Shown here: one piece after another, positions 53,377-62,611 of the stretch | How positions within the stretch are numbered: position 1 is the stretch's first letter | Layout: every line of letters begins with the position of its first letter | Source of the DNA: Streptomyces sp. AA1529 | Lineage (GTDB): Bacteria; Actinomycetota; Actinomycetes; Streptomycetales; Streptomycetaceae | Assembly (NCBI RefSeq): GCF_000280905.1 | Contig: NZ_ALAP01000038.1 | Location: forward strand, 62,001 to 126,000 | DNA length: 64,000 bases | Direction of reading: 5' to 3' | Position numbers and translations under genes: made by a program | Notes under the pieces: generated by a model | The model's database searches: none | What the model was told of the DNA's origin: nothing | The model's input: the letters and a program-made list of their open reading frames with translations, nothing else

Positions 53377-54663
53377 ATGACCGAGAAGGATCCCACGACC
53401 GTCGCCGCGGACGCGGTGCTCACCGGGCTGCCCGACATCCGCGACAGCCTCGAATTCCGCTACAAGGACCTCCACCAGCACCCCGAACTCGGCTTCCAGG
53501 AGCGCCGCACGGCCGGCCACGTGGCCCAGGCCCTGAACGAGTGCGACTACGAGGTCACCGAAGGGGTCGGCGGGACCGGCGTCGTGGGCGTGCTGCACAA
53601 CGGGGCGGGTCCCACCGTCCTGCTCCGTGCCGACATGGACGCGCTGCCCGTGCGCGAGCAGACCGGACTGCCCTACGCCTCGACCGACACCGCCGGCGGG
53701 CCGGACGGCGCGGAGCAGCCGGTGATGCACGCCTGCGGCCACGACGTCCACGTCATCTGCCTGCTGGGTGCCGCGCGCCTGATGGCGGCCGGGACCGATG
53801 CGTGGCGCGGCACCCTGGTCGTCCTCTTCCAGCCCAACGAGGAGAACCGCTCCGGAACGCGGGCGATGATCGAGGACGGTCTCGCCCGGCGCATCCCCCG
53901 TCCGGACGTCGCCCTGGGGCAGCATGTGCTTCCCGCGCCGGCGGGGACGCTGCTGACCCGGGCCGGCGTCATGACGGCGGCGTCCGACAGCCTGCGGGTC
54001 ACCTTCCACGGGCGGGGCGCACACGGCTCCACGCCCGAACGGGCCGTGGATCCCGTGGTGCTGGCCGCCTCGACGGTGGTCCGGCTGCAGACGGTCGTCG
54101 CCCGGGAGACCGGCGCGAGCACGCCCGCGGTGGTGACCGTCGGGGCGATCCACGCGGGCAGCGGTCCGAACAGCATTCCCGACCGCGCCGAGATCCAGCT
54201 CAGCATCCGCACCTTCGGCGAGGAGACCCGTGCCCGGGTGCTGGCCGCGGTGCGCCGGATCGTCGCGGGCGAGTGCGCCGCCTCGGGCGCGGACGCGGCG
54301 GAGTTCGAGACGATCGGAGCGTCCTCCGTGACCGAGAACGACGCGGAGGCCACCGAGCGGGTCGCGAGCGCCTTCGGGGCCTACTTCGGGGAGCGTGCGC
54401 GGACCGCCGGCCTGCTGCCGGCCGGCGAGGACTTCGGCGAGCTGCCCGCCGGCCTCGGCTGCCCCGCCACCTACTGGGGGCTGGGCGGTACCGATCCGGC
54501 GGCCCACCGCAGGGCGGAGCGCGCCGGAACCGTCGACCAGGACATCCCCGGCAACCACAGTCCGCGCTTCGCGCCCGTGGTCCAGCCCACCCTCGACACC
54601 GGCGTCCGGGCCCTGGTGACCGCTGCCCTGGCCTGGCTGGCGCCGCGCCCGAAGTCCGACTGA
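53377..54663 (+). CDS. M20-family amidohydrolase/peptidase
   Basis: The ATG at 53377 has CAGGA 5 bases upstream. The 428-aa zinc enzyme carries the M20 marks: YKDLHQHPELGFQERRTA, VLLRADMDALPVREQTGLPY, MHACGHDVHV, FQPNEENRSGTRAMIEDGL and the dimerisation domain FHGRGAHGSTPERAVDPVV. The late ligand His lies in NHSPRFAPV. It is the N-acyl-amino acid amidohydrolase (IAA-Leu/hippurate hydrolase) type, probably cleaving N-acyl amino acids in the cytosol. No partner gene. Confidence 0.92.
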   Translation: MTEKDPTTVAADAVLTGLPDIRDSLEFRYKDLHQHPELGFQERRTAGHVAQALNECDYEVTEGVGGTGVVGVLHNGAGPTVLLRADMDALPVREQTGLPYASTDTAGGPDGAEQPVMHACGHDVHVICLLGAARLMAAGTDAWRGTLVVLFQPNEENRSGTRAMIEDGLARRIPRPDVALGQHVLPAPAGTLLTRAGVMTAASDSLRVTFHGRGAHGSTPERAVDPVVLAASTVVRLQTVVARETGASTPAVVTVGAIHAGSGPNSIPDRAEIQLSIRTFGEETRARVLAAVRRIVAGECAASGADAAEFETIGASSVTENDAEATERVASAFGAYFGERARTAGLLPAGEDFGELPAGLGCPATYWGLGGTDPAAHRRAERAGTVDQDIPGNHSPRFAPVVQPTLDTGVRALVTAALAWLAPRPKSD

Positions 54664-54978
54664 CGGCCGCTCGCGCCGGATCCGGTGCCCCGCACGGCGA
54701 CGGCGGGCATTCCGCCTCTGGCGGAACACGCAGGGACTCGTCTGCGCGTGCGGCGCTGAGCCCGCGCTCCGGTGTCCGACCGGGGCAGAAGTCCGCCTTT
54801 GGCGGAAACTTCCGACCCACCCGCGACACCGAAAACGTCTGTATATGTCAGTAACACATCGAACCAGTCAAACGCGTACACCTCGGCATCGGTTGGCATA
54901 CACGCGCAGGAACGAGGCAGCCATACTGGGCAGACAGGGGAGGGAAGAACGCGGCAACGACGGGGGCGAGAGACGGGG
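54664..54978. other. Intergenic region upstream of the Ser/Thr kinase gene
   Basis: This 315-bp region carries two near-identical small hairpins: TTCCGCC-TCT-GGCGGAA (54710-54726) and TCCGCC-TTT-GGCGGA (54792-54806). The first may terminate the M20 transcript. After 54820 the sequence becomes AT-richer and probably holds the kinase promoter. Confidence 0.5.
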
Positions 54979-56592
54979 ATGGCGCAGAGCACCCTGATCC
55001 ATGGCCGGTACCGGCTGCTCGATCTTGTGGGTCGTGGCGGCATGGGTGAAGTGTGGCGGGCGCGCGACGAGTCGCTGGGCAGACGTGTGGCCGTCAAGTG
55101 TCTGAAGCCGCCGGGGCGGCGCGAGGACGCGGGGTTCCTCCGCGTCCTGCGGGAACGCTTCCGGCGGGAGGCGCGGGTCGCCGCCTCGCTCCAGCACCGG
55201 GGTGTGACGGTCGTGCACGACTTCGGGGACGACGACGGACTGCTCTACCTCGTCATGGAGTTGCTGGAGGGCCGCAACCTCAGCCAGCTGCTGGCCGACA
55301 ACAAAGGGCAGCCGCTCCCCCTGGCAGAGGTCCTCGACGTGGCCGAACAGGTCGCGGCGGCTCTCGCCTACACCCACGCCCAGGGCGTCGTGCACCGGGA
55401 CCTGAAACCGGCCAACGTGATGCGCTCCGCGGACGGGGCCGTGAAGATCTGCGACTTCGGCATCGCCCGGCTGGCACACGACATCGGCTTCACCGCCCGG
55501 ATCTCCGGCAGCGGTACGGCCATGGGCACCCCGCACTACATGTCCCCCGAGCAGATCGCGGACTCCGCCGTCGACCACCGCAGCGACCTCTACTCGTTCG
55601 GCTGCGTCCTCTACGAGATCGCCACCGGATCACCCCCGTTCGAGGGCGCCGACTCCTGGGCGGTGCTCGTCGGCCACCGGGACACCCCGCCCGTACCGCC
55701 GCGCGTCCACCGCCCCGACCTGCCACCGCCGCTGGCGACCGCGATTCTGCGGCTGCTGGCCAAGGCGCCGGACGAACGACCGGGCGCCGCGGCCGGGCTG
55801 GCGAGCGAACTCGCCGCCGCCCGCGCCCAGCTGTCCGGTGCGGGCCCGGGCGGGTGGGGCACGACGGCCTTTCCCGGTGCTCCGGCCGCGCCGGCCGCGG
55901 CCGCCGGGATCGCGCCGCTGTGGATGCCGCCCTGGACCCGCGGGATGGACGCCGGACTGCCGGCCGCCGGCCGCCGTCCGGCGGGCACGCCCCCGGACGG
56001 GGCGCCGGTCGGTGCCGGTGGGCTCGCCGCGTGGTGGAGCGGGAGTCCCGGTCGGCGGTCCCGGGTGTCCCTCGGACCACCGCCCGTTCCCGGAGAGCCC
56101 GCCCGCCGCGGCCCGATGGCGTCGTGGGGCGCCGCGCGGGTCTCCGCCCCGTCCGGTGCCGCGGACACCACCCACGCGGCCGCGCGCGCGGCCCCGGCGC
56201 GCGTCTCCGCGCAGGGCGCCCTGCCGCAGGAACGGCTCGCCCTCCTGGCCGACCGGCGCGACGCGGGGCTGCGGCTGGGCCGGGCCGGTCGTTGGGAAGA
56301 GGCGTACGAGGTGCACCGCGCGGTCGCCGCCGAGCGGGAACTGCTGCTCGGGCCGCAGCACCCGGACACGCTCGCCGTCCGGCACGAACTCGGACGCGCG
56401 CTGGGCCGGCTCGGCCGCTGGGAGGAGGCGCTGGCGGAGCACCGCCGGCTCGCCTGCGTGCGCGCACAGACGCTCGGCTCCGCCGACCCGGCGACGGTGG
56501 CCAGCCGGAACGAGGAGGCGCACTGCCTGGAGCGGCTGGGCCGCCGCTCCGAGGCGGACGAGGTCTACCGCGAACTGGCGCGCGGGCGCTGA
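54979..56592 (+). CDS. Soluble Ser/Thr protein kinase with C-terminal TPRs
   Basis: The 537-aa protein has a complete PknB-type kinase domain at residues 10-275: P-loop VGRGGMGEVWRA, K40 in VAVKCLK, HRDLKPANV with D141, DFG with D159, and the activation-loop GTAMGTPHYMSPEQIA. An Ala/Pro/Gly-rich linker (280-415) carries no membrane helix or PASTA unit. Residues 415-530 hold TPR-like repeats (EAYEVHRAVAAERELLLGPQ, then RWEEALAEHRRLACVRAQ). A cytosolic kinase that recruits substrates by TPRs is inferred. It has no adjacent phosphatase or sensor gene. Confidence 0.93.
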   Translation: MAQSTLIHGRYRLLDLVGRGGMGEVWRARDESLGRRVAVKCLKPPGRREDAGFLRVLRERFRREARVAASLQHRGVTVVHDFGDDDGLLYLVMELLEGRNLSQLLADNKGQPLPLAEVLDVAEQVAAALAYTHAQGVVHRDLKPANVMRSADGAVKICDFGIARLAHDIGFTARISGSGTAMGTPHYMSPEQIADSAVDHRSDLYSFGCVLYEIATGSPPFEGADSWAVLVGHRDTPPVPPRVHRPDLPPPLATAILRLLAKAPDERPGAAAGLASELAAARAQLSGAGPGGWGTTAFPGAPAAPAAAAGIAPLWMPPWTRGMDAGLPAAGRRPAGTPPDGAPVGAGGLAAWWSGSPGRRSRVSLGPPPVPGEPARRGPMASWGAARVSAPSGAADTTHAAARAAPARVSAQGALPQERLALLADRRDAGLRLGRAGRWEEAYEVHRAVAAERELLLGPQHPDTLAVRHELGRALGRLGRWEEALAEHRRLACVRAQTLGSADPATVASRNEEAHCLERLGRRSEADEVYRELARGR

Positions 56593-56930
56593 CCGCAGGC
56601 GCAGGCACACGGACCGGTATGGGCGTCGAAGAGGCCGCGTGCGGATGTCGGCGACCGGGCGGCGCCCGCGGCCGGACCTGACGTCACCGCCCGGACGTGC
56701 CGTACGAGGACCGGGGCGAGCAGGTCAAGGCCGTCGTCGAGGGCGGACCGGGCACGGCGGCCGTGACCGGCGGCCGGGGCGCAGGGCCAGACGGGTACGT
56801 CTGGGGGCGATGGCCTGCGCGGGCCTCGTGGCCACTTTTCCCCTCTTCCCGGCCCGGCCATGATGCTGACGGGGCGTCGTGGGCAGCGCCCGCGGCGTCG
56901 CCGTCACACGCACCGATGGCAGGAGGACCC
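56593..56930. other. Intergenic region before the APC permease
   Basis: This 338-bp stretch is GC-rich, with only shadow frames. It is the upstream region of the permease gene and the end of the kinase transcript. I found no strong hairpin or regulatory repeat. Confidence 0.5.
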
Positions 56931-58385
56931 ATGGCCGGGCTCTGGAGCGGCGAAGGCGTACTGCGCCGCAAACCGATCGAGCACATCGAGGAGACCGAGG
57001 GCGGAGCCGGACAGCAGCTCTCCCGCACCCTGGGCCTGCGGCACCTGACCGCGATCGGCGTCGGCGGCATCATCGGGGCCGGTGTCTTCAGCCTCGCGGG
57101 TACGGTCGCCAACGGCAAGGCGGGTCCCGCCGTACTGGTCTCCTTCCTGGTGGCCGGGCTGGCCAGCGCGTGTGCGGCCCTGTCCTACGCCGAGTTCGCC
57201 GGGCTCATCCCGAAGGCGGGCTCCGCCTACACCTACGGCTACGCGGTGCTGGGCGAACTCGGCGGCTGGTTCATCGGCTGGGATCTGCTGCTGGAGTACA
57301 CGGCCATCGTCGCGGTGGTGGCGATCGGCATCTCCGGGTACTTCTCGTTCCTGCTCGGCGAGACCGGTCTCGACCTGCCGGCGTGGATGCTGGGGGCGCC
57401 CGGAACCGGCGCCGGGCACCGCGTCGACCTGTTCGCCGCGGTGCTCTGCCTGCTGATCGCCTATCTGCTCACCCGGGGCATCAAGAACGCGGCCCGCTTC
57501 GAGCTGATCGTCGTGGGCCTCAAGGTGGCGGTGGTCCTGCTGGTGATCGTCGTCGGCGTCTTCCACATCAAGACCGGCAACTGGCACCCCTTCTTCCCCT
57601 TCGGTGTCTCGGGCGCCTTCACCGGTGCGGCGACGGTCTTCTTCGCCGTCTTCGGCTACGACGCGATGAGCACGGCCGCCGAGGAGTCGGTGGACGCCCA
57701 GAAGCACATGCCCAAGGCGATCATCTACTCGCTGGCCATCTCGATGGTGCTCTACGTGGCCGTCAGCCTGGTGCTGACCGGTATGCAGAACTACCGGGAC
57801 ATCGACCCCGACAGCGGCTTCTCCACCGCGTTCAAGTCCGTCGGGCTGAGCGGCATCGCCGACGTCATCGCCGTCGGCGCCATCATCGGCATCCTGACCG
57901 TCATGTTCACCTTCATGCTCGGCGTCACCCGGGTGTGGTTCTCCATGAGCCGGGACGGGCTGCTGCCCAAGTGGTTCGCCAAGACCGACGCCGTCCACCA
58001 CGTGCCGGTGCGCGTCACCTGGATCGTGGGCGTCGTCTCCGCCGTCATCGCGGGCCTGCTGCCGATCCAGGAGGCCGCCGAGCTGACCAACATCGGCATC
58101 CTGCTGGCCTTCGTGGTGGTCTGCGTCGCGGTCATCGTGCTGCGCTACCGGCGCCCGGACCTGCCGCGCACCTTCCGGGCCCCCGGCATGCCCGTCACAC
58201 CGGCGCTCGGCGTCATCTTCTCGATCTGGCTGACCACCTACCTCGACTGGCAGACCTGGGTGCGCTTCGTGGTGTGGTTCCTCATCGGCCTGATCGTCTA
58301 CTTCGGCTACTCCTACCGGAAGTCCGAGCTGGCGGTACGGCCCGGCGAAACCCGGCCCGGCTCGTTCGGCAAACGGGACGAGTGA
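56931..58385 (+). CDS. APC-superfamily cationic amino acid permease
   Basis: The ATG at 56931 has AGGAGG 4 bases upstream, preferred over an ATG at 56916. The 484-aa protein has about 12 helices. Key family marks are LGLRHLTAIGVGGIIGAGVF, SYAEFAGLIPKAGSAYTYGY, FFAVFGYDAMSTAAEESVDA and MSRDGLLPKWFAKTDAVHHV. This is the CAT (SLC7-like, YfnA) branch, which imports basic amino acids or exchanges amino acids in the plasma membrane. A truncated hydrolase gene follows after 18 bp. Confidence 0.93.
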   Translation: MAGLWSGEGVLRRKPIEHIEETEGGAGQQLSRTLGLRHLTAIGVGGIIGAGVFSLAGTVANGKAGPAVLVSFLVAGLASACAALSYAEFAGLIPKAGSAYTYGYAVLGELGGWFIGWDLLLEYTAIVAVVAIGISGYFSFLLGETGLDLPAWMLGAPGTGAGHRVDLFAAVLCLLIAYLLTRGIKNAARFELIVVGLKVAVVLLVIVVGVFHIKTGNWHPFFPFGVSGAFTGAATVFFAVFGYDAMSTAAEESVDAQKHMPKAIIYSLAISMVLYVAVSLVLTGMQNYRDIDPDSGFSTAFKSVGLSGIADVIAVGAIIGILTVMFTFMLGVTRVWFSMSRDGLLPKWFAKTDAVHHVPVRVTWIVGVVSAVIAGLLPIQEAAELTNIGILLAFVVVCVAVIVLRYRRPDLPRTFRAPGMPVTPALGVIFSIWLTTYLDWQTWVRFVVWFLIGLIVYFGYSYRKSELAVRPGETRPGSFGKRDE

Positions 58386-58403
58386 CGGAGTACGGCCACC
58401 CGG

Positions 58404-58754
58404 ATGAGCGAAAACGGACTGCGGACGGTGCACGCCGGCGGAGTCCGGCTCGGCCACCGCTCCCGGGGCGGCGGGGACGGCGTCCCCGCCGTGCTGCTGC
58501 ACTGCCTCGGTGCGGACGGTGAGGACCGGCACGGCCCGCTCATCGCGGCGCCGGCCGACGGCCATCCGGTCCACGCGCTCGACCTGCGCGGCCACGGAGC
58601 GAGCGACCGGCCCGGCAGCTACGCCATGGACGATTTCGTCGGCGACCTGCGCGGGTTCCTGGACGCGCTGGGCATCGAGCGGGGCCATCTCGTCCACGAG
58701 ACGCGCCCCATGGAGTTCGCCGGGGCGGTGCCGGAGTTCCTGGCCGAATCCTGA
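58404..58754 (+). pseudogene. Alpha/beta hydrolase with large internal deletion
   Basis: The 116-aa product has a good N-terminal half of an alpha/beta hydrolase (HCLGADGEDRHGPLIA, VHALDLRGHGASDRPGSYAM, FVGDLRGFLDALGIERGHLV). It then jumps directly to a C-terminal end (GHLVHETRPMEFAGAVPEFL). The nucleophile elbow (GHSxGG) and the acid residue, about 130-150 residues of a normal enzyme, are missing. The motif GHLV-H occurs at both sides of the missing part in intact relatives, so the deletion may have arisen by recombination at that short similarity. It keeps the catalytic His but cannot be active. Frame and codon bias are intact, which points to a recent event. Confidence 0.7.
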
Positions 58755-59067
58755 GCAGCACGCAGGGCCCGCCGCGCGGGCAGCTGCCGGTCAGCCGCTC
58801 CGCGGCCCCCGGGGTGCGTCCGCTCCCGCAGGATCCGCCGGGCCCAGCAGTGGTCCGCCTTCCCGCCGGGTGACCGCTGGAGGTGCGCGGCGAGCACCAC
58901 GCTGCGGGGCAGCTTGCAACCCGCGCGCCGGGTGCCTGGGCAGCACCCGGCGCGCCCCCTCGGCCTCGAAGCTCCCCCCTGGATTTCCCGCTGCCGCGCC
59001 CTGTCCCGGCGACCGCGCCGCTGGTTAGGGTGACGCCGGCGGTACGACGACCGGGAGGAGCACCAGC
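58755..59067. other. Intergenic region between the deleted hydrolase and DUF397 genes
   Basis: This 313-bp region contains a strong hairpin (58923-58955) and the promoter region of the DUF397 gene. I found no leftover of the hydrolase in it on either strand. Confidence 0.5.
58923..58955 (+). terminator. Hairpin terminator after the hydrolase remnant
   Basis: A 13-bp perfect inverted repeat (arms 58923-58935 and 58943-58955) has a 7-nt loop. Confidence 0.65.
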
Positions 59068-59286
59068 GTGGCCGACAGCACCATCGGGCAGCCCGAACTC
59101 GACCTCAGCCGGGCGCAGTGGCAGTCGAGCAGCCGGGGCACCGGCGATGTCGAGATCGCCTTCGTCGAGGGGTTCGTGGCGATGCGGCACGGCCGCCAGC
59201 CCGACAAGCCCGCGCTCATCTTCGACCCGGGGGAGTGGCGCGCCTTCGTCCGCGGGGCGCGCGAGGGCGAGTTCGACCTGACCTGA
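59068..59286 (+). CDS. DUF397 protein
   Basis: The start is a GTG behind GGGAGGAG (7 bases). The 72-aa product matches the actinobacterial DUF397 family: early LSRAQWQSSSRGTGDVEIAF, middle VEGFVAMRHGRQPDKPALIF and end DPGEWRAFVRGAREGEFDL. DUF397 genes normally follow a DUF5753/helix-turn-helix regulator gene and act as its small partner, comparable to BldB-type or WhiJ-related toxin-antitoxin-like pairs. Here no such regulator is adjacent, so it is an orphan. Confidence 0.9.
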   Translation: MADSTIGQPELDLSRAQWQSSSRGTGDVEIAFVEGFVAMRHGRQPDKPALIFDPGEWRAFVRGAREGEFDLT

Positions 59287-59737
59287 GGTCCGGGTCGCCG
59301 CGTTCCGCTCCTCCGAGCGCCGTGCGGCCCCGGCGCGCAGGCCCCGTTCCCCGGCCACCGTGCCCGCGGCGGGGCGGGGGCCCGACTGGACCGTGCGCGC
59401 CGTCCCGCCGGGCCGCTGCCCGCGCCGCCGGGCAGCGGAGCAGGCGCCGTCCGGATGCGGCGGGGCGCCGAGGCCCCGTCCAGCCCGCCGGTCCGGCCGC
59501 GCCCGCCCCGGTCGCCGGCCCTGCCCACTCGCCCACTCGCCCACTCGCCGGTCCGCCGCACCGCCCCGGAGCGCGAGTGCGCAGGGGCGCACGGTGAGCA
59601 CCTGGCGCCGGTCCGCGCCCCGGGCCCGTCCCGTCCGTTACCGGCAGGCGACCGTCCCGGCGCCGGGCGGACCGACGCCGGGCGGGTGGCGGGGCACTGA
59701 CCGAGGGCGACCACCGAGGGGCACGTACTATTGCGGC
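59287..59737. other. Region without a gene, with a short tandem repeat
   Basis: This 451-bp GC-rich stretch has no recognisable gene. It contains three tandem copies of CACTCGCC near 59526-59550. Just before the next gene the sequence GTACTATTGCGGC suggests a -10 (TACTAT) close to the ATG. Confidence 0.5.
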
Positions 59738-60235
59738 ATGTCGTTCCTCCGCCGCCGCAGCGCCGCCGTGCCCGCGGGCCCGGACTTCGATGTCCTGGCC
59801 ATGGACCCGTCCGACTGGCCCGGGAATCTCGGCGCGGGACTGCTGCCCGCCCCGGACGGCACCTGCCAGGGCGTCTTCCTGCGGTACGACCTGTTCGGCG
59901 GCCGCGGCCCGGCGATGATCATCGGAAATCTCCCGGAGGGCTCCCCGGCGCGCGAGGTCGCCGACGACGAGGCGCCCTTCGAGGTGGTGCAGCTGCTGGC
60001 CGCGCTGGAGAACGACGAGCACGTCGAGGTCGTCAGCACCGAGGACGACCCGGTCATGCACGAGGACAACCTGCTGATCGTCCGCCGGGTCAAGCTCTCC
60101 GAAGACCGGATCTCCTGCGTCCAGTTCGACCGCAGCGACGGGGTGCTGGTCACCATCGCGAGCTGGGACCGCCCCATCACCAACGACCTCTACGCGCTCC
60201 TCAAGCCGCTGCCCGCGGAGATGTTCCAGCAGTAG
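59738..60235 (+). CDS. Conserved protein of unknown function, 165 aa
   Basis: The ATG lies about 8 bases after a TACTAT hexamer, so the mRNA may be leaderless or have a very short leader. The protein is soluble with mixed strands and helices: SFLRRRSAAVPAGPDFDVLA, AMIIGNLPEGSPAREVADDE, HEDNLLIVRRVKLSEDRISC and PITNDLYALLKPLPAEMFQQ. Very similar proteins are common in Streptomyces, so it belongs to the core. No motif points to an activity. Confidence 0.8.
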   Translation: MSFLRRRSAAVPAGPDFDVLAMDPSDWPGNLGAGLLPAPDGTCQGVFLRYDLFGGRGPAMIIGNLPEGSPAREVADDEAPFEVVQLLAALENDEHVEVVSTEDDPVMHEDNLLIVRRVKLSEDRISCVQFDRSDGVLVTIASWDRPITNDLYALLKPLPAEMFQQ

Positions 60236-60262
60236 CGCCCCCGGCACCGGCCCGAGGGCCGA

Positions 60263-60295
60263 CGGGCACCGCCTCCGGGCCGGAGACGGTGCCCG
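60263..60295. terminator. Bidirectional hairpin between convergent genes
   Basis: CGGGCACCG (60263-60271) pairs with CGGTGCCCG (60287-60295), and an inner CTCC/GGAG stem extends the helix. It lies in the 81-bp gap between the 165-aa protein and the amidase stops. Confidence 0.65.
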
Positions 60296-60316
60296 CCCTG
60301 CCGGACAACGGCCCGC

Positions 60317-62353
60317 TCAGCGGACCACGCGCACGTCCGCCGCCTTCACGAACGCGACCCGGTGGCCGAGCTGGATCTGGTAGTACCGCTGCTCGCCCCG
60401 GACCACCTGGAAGTTCTCCGCATCGGGGTCGTAGGTGACGGCGTACAGATACTCGCCCGGCGTCTTCAGCCCCGCGACGTAGCGCTGACCCGCGGCGACC
60501 TTGTACGGCAGCGGCGAGAGGGCCTGCACGGGTACGCCCTGAGGGTAGGCGTCCGCCTCGGGGTAGGCACGCCCGTACACCGGGATCTCCGTGCGCCCCT
60601 CGCGGGGTGTGAGCAGCGTGCCCCGGCCGGGCACGGCGGTGCGCTCGTCGGCGGGGTTGTGGAACCACGCCTTCTGGCCGAGGTACCAGACGGCCGTCCA
60701 GTCGCTCTTCCGGTCGGCGACCGCGTACTGCTGGCCGGTGGTGGCCCGGGCGCCGGTGTCGTTGACCCCGGTGGTCGACGGGGAGCCGTCGGGCCGCAGC
60801 CCGATGTCCTCGACCAGCGGCGAGGACGCGTCCGGCGCCTGGTGCAGCCGGACGGCGGACGAACCGTGCTCGGGGCAGGGCTTGCCCGCGCCCTCGCAGC
60901 CGGTGTACAGCGGCTTGTGCTCGTCATAGTCGGGCCGGATCGTCACCACACCCGACCGCGGACCGGCCTTGGGCGTGAAGGGCTTGCCCAGCAGCGTGAA
61001 GTAGTGCTGCCAGTCCCAGTAGGGACCGGGGTCGGTGTGCATGCCGGGGACGCTGGAGGCGGTCGGACCCGGCACGTTGTCGTGGCCGAGGATGTGCTGG
61101 CGGTCCAGCGGGATGTCGTACCGCTTGGCGAGGTACTTCACCAGCCGCGCCGAGCTGCGGTACATCGCCTCGGTGTACCAGGCGTCCGGGTCGGTCAGGA
61201 AGCCTTCGTGCTCCAGGCCGACGGACTTGGAGTTCACATACCAGTTGCCCGCGTGCCAGGCGGCGTCCTTGGCCCGCACATGCTGGGCCACGTGCCCGTC
61301 GGACGACCTGAGCGTGTAGTTCCAGGAGACGTACTTCGGGTTGGTCACCAGGCCCAGTGTCGTCTCGTACGTCCCCTCGGTGTCGTGGACGACGATGTAG
61401 TCGATCTTCTGCGACCGGGGGCGCCGCGTCTTGTCGTGGTTGCCGTAGTCCTCGGCGCCCGAATCGTCCGTCCACTTCTCGTACGCCGCCGGATACCACT
61501 CGCAGTCCACGCTCCGCGGGCACTCCACCCTGCCCCGGGGCCGGTGTGCCTGGTTGGACGCCTGTGGGGAGCGCAGCCGGGGGGTGGCGCGGAGGGTGAC
61601 GGCGGCGCCGGTGTCGGTGGTCCGGCTCTCACCCGTGCGCAGCACGTCGAACACGTCGTCGGCGAACGCCGTGGCGTTCGGCTCGCCGCGTCCGCCGCCC
61701 GGATAGGCGGCCACGGCCTCGTACCAGTCCGCCGGATCGGCGCTCAGCGGGTGGCCGAGCCGCCGCTGCGCGTCCGCGAGGAGGGCGGCGCCGCCGCGCA
61801 GATTGGCTTCCGTGGAGGAGCGCAGCCGGTCCGCGTCGAGCCCGGTCAGCTCGGCCGCCCGCGCCAGCGTCCGCAGCCGCGCCGGGAGCTTTTCCGTCGG
61901 CTGCGGCCGAGCGGGCCGCGCGGTGGCGCGGAGCGGGCGGGCGCTGTCACCGCGGGCGTCCTCGGCGGTGGTGCGGCCCTGCGTTCGGGAGGAGGCCAGG
62001 GCCGTGCGCGCATCGGTGAGGTGCATCGGCCCGTACCCGCCGGAGACACTGGGCGACCCCTGGTGCGCGTTCCAGCGCGACTGCAGGTAGGAGACGCCGA
62101 GCAGGACCTTCTCGGGCACGTCGTAGCGGTCCGCGGCAGCGGCGAACTGCTGCTGGAGCGTTCCGCCGTCGGGCTGGTCCGCCGTCGCCGGGCTGCCCGC
62201 CGTCAGCAGCGGGACGACCAGCGCGGTGGCCGCCGCGGCGACGACCGCGGAGCGGGAGCCGCGCCGGCCGGTGCGTCTCCCGCCGCGGCGGCCGCGTCCG
62301 GCACCGCTGCCGTCGGCGGGTGCGCTGTCTGGGTCACGGAAGGATCGTGGCAA
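60317..62353 (-). CDS. Secreted N-acetylmuramoyl-L-alanine amidase (AmpD-like domain)
   Basis: The start is a TTG at 62353 with GAGGAGG 5 bases upstream. The 678-aa protein has a long basic signal peptide (about residues 1-58), then a helical region with a lysozyme/transglycosylase-like look (VPEKVLLGVSYLQSRWNAHQ). An amidase_2 domain follows (about 315-465). Zinc ligands are likely the His of YIVVHDTEG, the late His and Asp of SVPGMHTDPGPYWDW. HILGHDNVPGPTASS is the family signature. The C-terminal 220 residues look like SH3-type wall-binding strands. It cuts the bond between muramic acid and L-alanine in peptidoglycan. Confidence 0.9.
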   Translation of the reverse strand: MPRSFRDPDSAPADGSGAGRGRRGGRRTGRRGSRSAVVAAAATALVVPLLTAGSPATADQPDGGTLQQQFAAAADRYDVPEKVLLGVSYLQSRWNAHQGSPSVSGGYGPMHLTDARTALASSRTQGRTTAEDARGDSARPLRATARPARPQPTEKLPARLRTLARAAELTGLDADRLRSSTEANLRGGAALLADAQRRLGHPLSADPADWYEAVAAYPGGGRGEPNATAFADDVFDVLRTGESRTTDTGAAVTLRATPRLRSPQASNQAHRPRGRVECPRSVDCEWYPAAYEKWTDDSGAEDYGNHDKTRRPRSQKIDYIVVHDTEGTYETTLGLVTNPKYVSWNYTLRSSDGHVAQHVRAKDAAWHAGNWYVNSKSVGLEHEGFLTDPDAWYTEAMYRSSARLVKYLAKRYDIPLDRQHILGHDNVPGPTASSVPGMHTDPGPYWDWQHYFTLLGKPFTPKAGPRSGVVTIRPDYDEHKPLYTGCEGAGKPCPEHGSSAVRLHQAPDASSPLVEDIGLRPDGSPSTTGVNDTGARATTGQQYAVADRKSDWTAVWYLGQKAWFHNPADERTAVPGRGTLLTPREGRTEIPVYGRAYPEADAYPQGVPVQALSPLPYKVAAGQRYVAGLKTPGEYLYAVTYDPDAENFQVVRGEQRYYQIQLGHRVAFVKAADVRVVR

Positions 62354-62611
62354 TGCCGCCTCCTCGGACAGTGCGCCGTGAGGTCACGGACGCGAGCAGT
62401 CCTCAGACGTACCCATTGGCCGACGATCCGTCAATCATTCCGCGCGGCTGTCAGTTCGCCGCCACACCACCGAACCCGTCCGCGCACCTCGTCGTGGGTC
62501 CGGTGGAGTGTGCGTGCCCGGGGTGTCACCGGTGCAGACCGGTGAAGCCCCGGGACCCACGCGTCGCGGCGCCGCATCGGGCGGATGACCCGAACGGCCC
62601 CCGGCGCCGGT

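Noticed and set aside
59526..59550. Tandem CACTCGCC repeat as a regulatory array
   Set aside because: Only three copies of a GC-rich octamer, far from any start codon with a promoter; chance slippage is enough.
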